Shown: positions 59,761 through 64,000 of the stretch, piece after piece
Layout of the letters: every line of letters starts with the position of its first letter
How positions within the stretch are numbered: the first letter of the stretch is position 1
Source of the DNA: Ulva prolifera
Lineage: Eukaryota > Chlorophyta > Ulvophyceae > Ulvales > Ulvaceae
Direction of reading: 5' to 3'
NCBI GenBank assembly: GCA_023078555.1
Contig: CM041201.1
Coordinates: 6,765,172 to 6,829,171 of the forward strand
Length of the DNA stretch: 64,000 nt
Translations under genes and position numbers: made by a program
The notes under the pieces: generated by a model
Told to the model about the DNA's origin: nothing
What the model saw: only the letters and a program-made list of their open reading frames with translations
Database searches by the model: none

Positions 59761-62700
59761 CTACCCAGCTCTTTGATTGACGCTAGGGTCTACAGTGCTC
59801 CCTGGCAAGCTGTCTGGCAGGTGCAGATCAGATGGAAGCAAGGACACCCCAACGCTATTTCTTGGACTACATGCTGCCACACCATCGTCCACTGCGGATT
59901 CACCACCTGGGAGAGGTCGCGCTGCATCTGGACGACTCATGGCCCAGATACTGTTTGGGCAATTCCATTCACATGCAAGCGGGGAAAATGGCTTCGCATG
60001 GGCACTGAAGGCTCCGCTGGAGGCAAAACGACTTTGAGATAAAGGTGACATTGGCGCGGCATTTGTACCACGAACATCGAACATGCCCCTGCCCCCTGCT
60101 TGGGCGAATGGCGGGGGCTGTGGCGGTGGTCCTGGGGGTTGAGGAGGTAGTGACGGCGCAAGCGATGGCGGCTGCATCATCATCGGAGGTTGCACAGTGC
60201 CTTGTGGGGCAGAGCAACGTTGCGAAGGGGGGGGTCTTGGAGGTGGAGGTGGTGGTGGCGCCGGGCCTTGATGCATGTGTGGAAAGCTGGCATGCCTGCT
60301 GGTACTATACAGACACTGCTTGATCGCAGCTTGCAGTGCATCAGGTTGCACGGATCCCTGATTGATGCCACAGTATATGGCGGCAAGGCCAGTGCGGTGC
60401 AGTTCTTGCCACGTCAACTGTGCAGCTACGTTCGCACATCCAGGCATCAACCGTGCTTCCATCTGCTGCACAGTCTCCAGGATAGCTTCGTGTGTATCAA
60501 GCTTGTGCCGAGTCTGCATTGCATCTATCTTTTTCTGCAACAACACTACCTGCGCAGCTAGGTCTGCGACCAGGCTCGAATTGGGTACACCAAGCTGTTG
60601 TGCGGCTGTTGCAGCTTGTCTACCGTAGGATGGCAATTCCTTAGGTGCATTGCCATTGTTCCACTGATTTCCAGGACCACCACTCTCCCATAAAGCTCCA
60701 TAAGCGCTATGTGAATGTGATATATGCCCTTCCATTGAGGTGATGTCATCCTGTGCGACAGCGGTATCCACAGGCTGGCTCCCTGAATGAAATACTCAGC
60801 GCATTTCTCACAGAACATGGCCGGTGTGTTGATTATCACTGTTGCTTTGTCCACTGCCAACCTGTGCCATATCATACCTTGCTCAACACTGTCCTCATTT
60901 TTCTTGCAACCAGGGAAGCTTGGGTCTGGTGTACGTGACGATGGCCCCTGCGTTGCTGCAGAGCAATCACGAACATAGAACAACTGCTTGAAAGTTGACA
61001 TTGCGCTCTCTTGTGAGTGCTGCGCTTGTGACTGAGCTGCTGTATCTCCCATGGTCTGCTCGCTGTGGCTCAGGCGCCCATGTGAATTTGAAGCTGGCCC
61101 ACGTTGGCATTGCACGACTTTCGTCTCAGCAATCTGCCATGGCCCAGCAACATCCTGATCACATTGAGGAGATTCATGAGCGTCTTCGCTGTCACAAGGT
61201 ACAGCCGATACGTTTGCGGCCGACAAGTGGTCGGTGAGGACAGGGTCAGCCCCGATAGTGCATGTTGTGCGCCTGCTGTTTGTCTCCCTCCCGTCCCTGC
61301 CAGCCTGTTCTTTTTTCTTGTAGGAGCTATCATATGCAGCAATTACATCTGTGTGCCCCTGCAGAAAACATGAAAAGCAGATATACAAGCATCCACGCCA
61401 TGCATCCTCGTGGAACAGTGACCGATGTGCTTGGGCCTGCTCTCGTCAAAATGTCACCTGTTGAATGATGTCCTCGTCTAGCCGCATACGCCAATTATGA
61501 ATTAGGTCAGTCTCATAGGTTGCCACACAACATCATCATTAATGCTGTTACTTGTGAGTAAATTCCTCACGTACGTCGGCAAAAGACAATTTGACAATGT
61601 GTTCATGAGGGCACCAGACCTCTGCTGGAGCATACGAGATTTCAGCACGTAACAGCACTCCTTCTGGTGCCTCGAATCTTCGTCCAACGTTCTTGTTCCT
61701 GTCTGTGCCATGACCTTCTGAACTAGGATTGCTTTGTGGCTCCTCGTCAAGGCCTTTGATAGCCTCTTCCTCTGCCATGCTTTTCAGGCCACTCATGTGA
61801 CTTGCGAGCAGTCGGGCAACTTCACAACCAGGATCACAAAGATCAATAGCTTCTCTGCCTGAAAGATCTGCAGCATGGACCTGCACACCGGAAGTTTTTA
61901 TACAGGCACACGAGCCTGCACATTGAGAAGACCATGTGTCGAACTGTCAAGTTGAAGACGAAGGCCCGCACCCGAGCATGATGTGTGAGCAACAAATCAA
62001 CAGCCTCAACACAGTCATTCATCACCGCATGCATCAGTGCTGTACGACCCTGAGCATCAGCTAGTTCTAGGTCCGCCGCTGCGCCCGACATCCGTTGCGA
62101 CGCACTGTTGCTGTTCTGAGCATCGCGTCCTGTCATCAATATCGCCATGACCTCAACCTGATTCGTGCTGCTGGCAGACATCAGGGCTGACAGCCCACTA
62201 GGAGCCCAGGTATCTACTGCTGCACCGCTGGAGAGCAGCCGAGCTGTGAGTAATGTTGCTGAGGAAATCCTACTCTCAATCACTCCAACTAGCATGGCAT
62301 TGAGCACCTGTACAGTATGAAACGTCACTGGCAAGGCTTCTGTTGCAGAGTGATGCGAAGATGCAGGACAAGGCGTTGTGTTGCAGCATACCTCATGCGC
62401 TCCAATTGCATCGGGACTTCTGCACATGTTCAATGCAGTTTGGATGGCACAGTCCTCACAACCATGAGCTGTCCACACGATGGCCATGGGTGCATGTTTG
62501 ACCAAAATGTAAACTTTCATTGCTGCGCCAGCACTGATCGCCATTGCCAATGGCGACTTATTTGAAGCCACATCTGAAGCAAGTATGAGCTGCATGACCT
62601 TGTCATCTTTGTTGGCGGTGTCAGCCGGTGGCGAGTGTCGGCTGTCACGTTGACACAAGCTGATGTGGGTCAGAAGCACCTCCAGGACATCTTCTGTACC

Positions 62701-62993
62701 TGACATGACGGCCCAATGTAGCAGTGACCTTCCTACAGGAAGTACTACGTGTTGTAACTCTTCACTCGGGTGGTGGTCATGCGGCAGGAACCATGTTCAC
62801 TGCTGGACAAATCTGGGTGCCAGCGGTGCAGGGTGTCCACACCTGCACCGTCCACACACTGGATAACATGAATGCTCCCTCTCCTCAAGACTGCTTCGAG
62901 CTGGCCGGTGGCATGTTCTTTTATCGCCGCAACCGCTTCTTCAAAAACGCTGGCGCTCGTCTTCCCAATTCTCTGCTCACAGATAGCCCCCAT
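59761..62993 (-). CDS. Ankyrin-repeat protein with proline-rich C terminus
   Basis: Six minus-strand exons (62843-62993, 61972-62732, 61575-61880, 61458-61511, 60878-61358, 59761-60782) keep phase and give about 924 residues. Ankyrin repeats are seen as GRSLLHWAVMSGTEDVLEVL (across intron 1), WAPSGLSALMSASSTNQVEV, DAQGRTALMHAVMNDCVEAV and VHAADLSGREAIDLCDPGCE. A charged middle part follows, then a helical, Gln-rich stretch (VADLAAQVVLLQKKIDAMQT) and a tail with QGPAPPPPPPPRPPPSQRC and SLPPQPPGPPPQPPPF, likely an SH3- or profilin-binding type region. There is no kinase, RING or channel domain, so it is probably a scaffold. The start is the first ATG of the open exon; 62.7-63.2 kb also has an antisense open frame that I regard as non-coding. 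Confidence 0.8.
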
Positions 62994-64000
62994 CTAGAAG
63001 CGGCCCTCACACAAGCTCGGGATGAACTGCCTTCGGTTGCCCTGCACCGCTACTTCCACAGGTCGAACACGGCGTATTGCCAAGCTTCGAAATACACAGA
63101 GCATGCCCAGATCGCTCAAGCAACGTCACTAAGTAATCGCATACATCGATCGTGCATTGTAAAGCGCGGTTACGCTTGCAAGCACCACCGGCTCGCGAAG
63201 AGCGAAGAGCCAAGGCAACTGTGTGTCTAGATCGTCAAAAGATGCACCTGGGACGAAGACCGACGCTCTGCGCAGGACACGCACGGACAGCAACCTATTC
63301 CAATTTGTGGCGCAAACGCACGCGGTGCAAGACAAGATGCAGGCGGTTATGCCACCGCAACTGGTGATACCCCGCAGCGGTGCAGAGTGCACGCATCAAC
63401 ACACTTCTGAAGAAGCAGCATCAACAAGCAGCTCCAACGGGCTCTTCCTCGCAATTTGTAGTGACCAACACCACAAGAGAACAATATGTGGTGTTCTGGT
63501 TCTCACGCGGCTGATGATCTCCACTGAAATGCGAACAAGTATGCCCGCACTCACTTGCGGGCAAGAGCACACCATTCCAACACTTCGACGACTTTCAATG
63601 ATTGCGGGGGGGCTCACACCGTTGACGTGGCAACGTGGAACTTCCAGCTGAACTCGTCCGAGCCATCGCTGTGGAAGGCCATTGTCAACCATATGACCAC
63701 TGAGAAGGACACAATTTCCTCACGATACCCTGTCAGCCTATTTGGTCTTAGCACCGTTAGCGTAGAATCTTAAGTCCGCGGCAGCTTTCATGCATGTTGC
63801 AGCATCATCTCAAGCACGGACGTGAAGAGCCCCCCGTGTTGTGTTCCCTATCGGTTGTACGCCACGCCACCCTCGCTAGCTTGCAGTCTCAACAAAACTC
63901 AAAGCACAAGCATCAGAACAACAGCAAAAGCACAAGACATTCGTAGTTTGTCATTGTTATGTAAAGCATAGCTTTCGTGGCGAATTTGCGCTGTCAATCA
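62994..64000. other. 5' flank of the ankyrin-repeat gene
   Basis: Likely includes the promoter of the minus-strand ankyrin gene. Open frames on both strands at 63.1-63.8 kb are short, overlap and show no domain. Confidence 0.45.

Noticed and set aside
62724..63230. 168-codon plus-strand open frame
   Set aside because: Overlaps the first two exons of the ankyrin gene in antisense and has no domain; the ankyrin reading is supported by repeats spanning the intron.
1..64000. Prokaryotic features (operons, CRISPR, integrons)
   Set aside because: No direct-repeat spacer arrays were seen. Introns and the protein families present place the window in a eukaryotic nucleus.

Overview
This is a stretch of eukaryotic nuclear DNA. 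Nearly every recognisable protein is split by short GT-AG introns whose phases can be followed exon to exon, and there are no prokaryotic operons, Shine-Dalgarno spacing, CRISPR arrays or rRNA. Several proteins point to a photosynthetic, plant-lineage organism, most likely a green alga (inference, not proven). These are a plant-type FYVE-containing FAB1 lipid kinase, a proton-pump-interactor-like protein with a C-terminal membrane anchor, a plant-style DUF629/ubiquitin-hydrolase-related protein, an organellar release factor 2, and a metallo-beta-lactamase-fold protein with a transit-peptide-like N terminus. The left end carries a fragment of an algal-type non-LTR retrotransposon protein.

Layout. 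1-15.7 kb is gene-poor. It holds a retrotransposon fragment (0.97-1.42 kb, minus), a NudC/NUDT12-like Nudix gene (2.83-5.04 kb, plus), a young hairpin repeat (5.25-5.33 kb), a perfect 40-bp tandem duplication (5.93 kb), an inverted-repeat-bounded segment (6.2-9.05 kb) enclosing a 183-bp tandem array, an unrecognised coiled-coil gene (about 9.6-11.45 kb, plus), and GC- or CA-rich DNA with a dispersed short motif. 15.7-19.1 kb is an unrecognised Ser/Pro-rich gene (plus). 21.0-25.4 kb has a pirin and then a pseudouridine synthase, both plus. 26.1-37.3 kb has two minus-strand genes, the proton-pump-interactor-like gene and a USP53/54-like gene of about 2,016 codons. 39.4-45.5 kb has the metallo-beta-lactamase-fold gene (plus), organellar release factor 2 (minus) and a small unknown gene (plus). 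46.9-47.6 kb has coding-like fragments of a possibly broken gene. 49.0-59.0 kb is FAB1 (plus), and 59.8-63.0 kb is an ankyrin-repeat protein with a proline-rich tail (minus).

The genes do not form a pathway: they are scattered housekeeping and signalling functions, namely endosomal PI(3,5)P2 synthesis, organellar translation termination, RNA pseudouridylation, ubiquitin-related processing and proton-pump regulation. No self-contained new system such as a defence island or biosynthetic cluster is visible. The best leads are the NudC-like protein whose Nudix box has lost its catalytic glutamates, the 61-residue tandem repeat inside an inverted-repeat element, the dispersed motif tied to CA-rich DNA, and the very long linker in FAB1. 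Exon boundaries were assigned by eye from splice dinucleotides, phase and family conservation, without transcripts. First exons of FAB1, the coiled-coil gene and the Ser-rich gene are uncertain.
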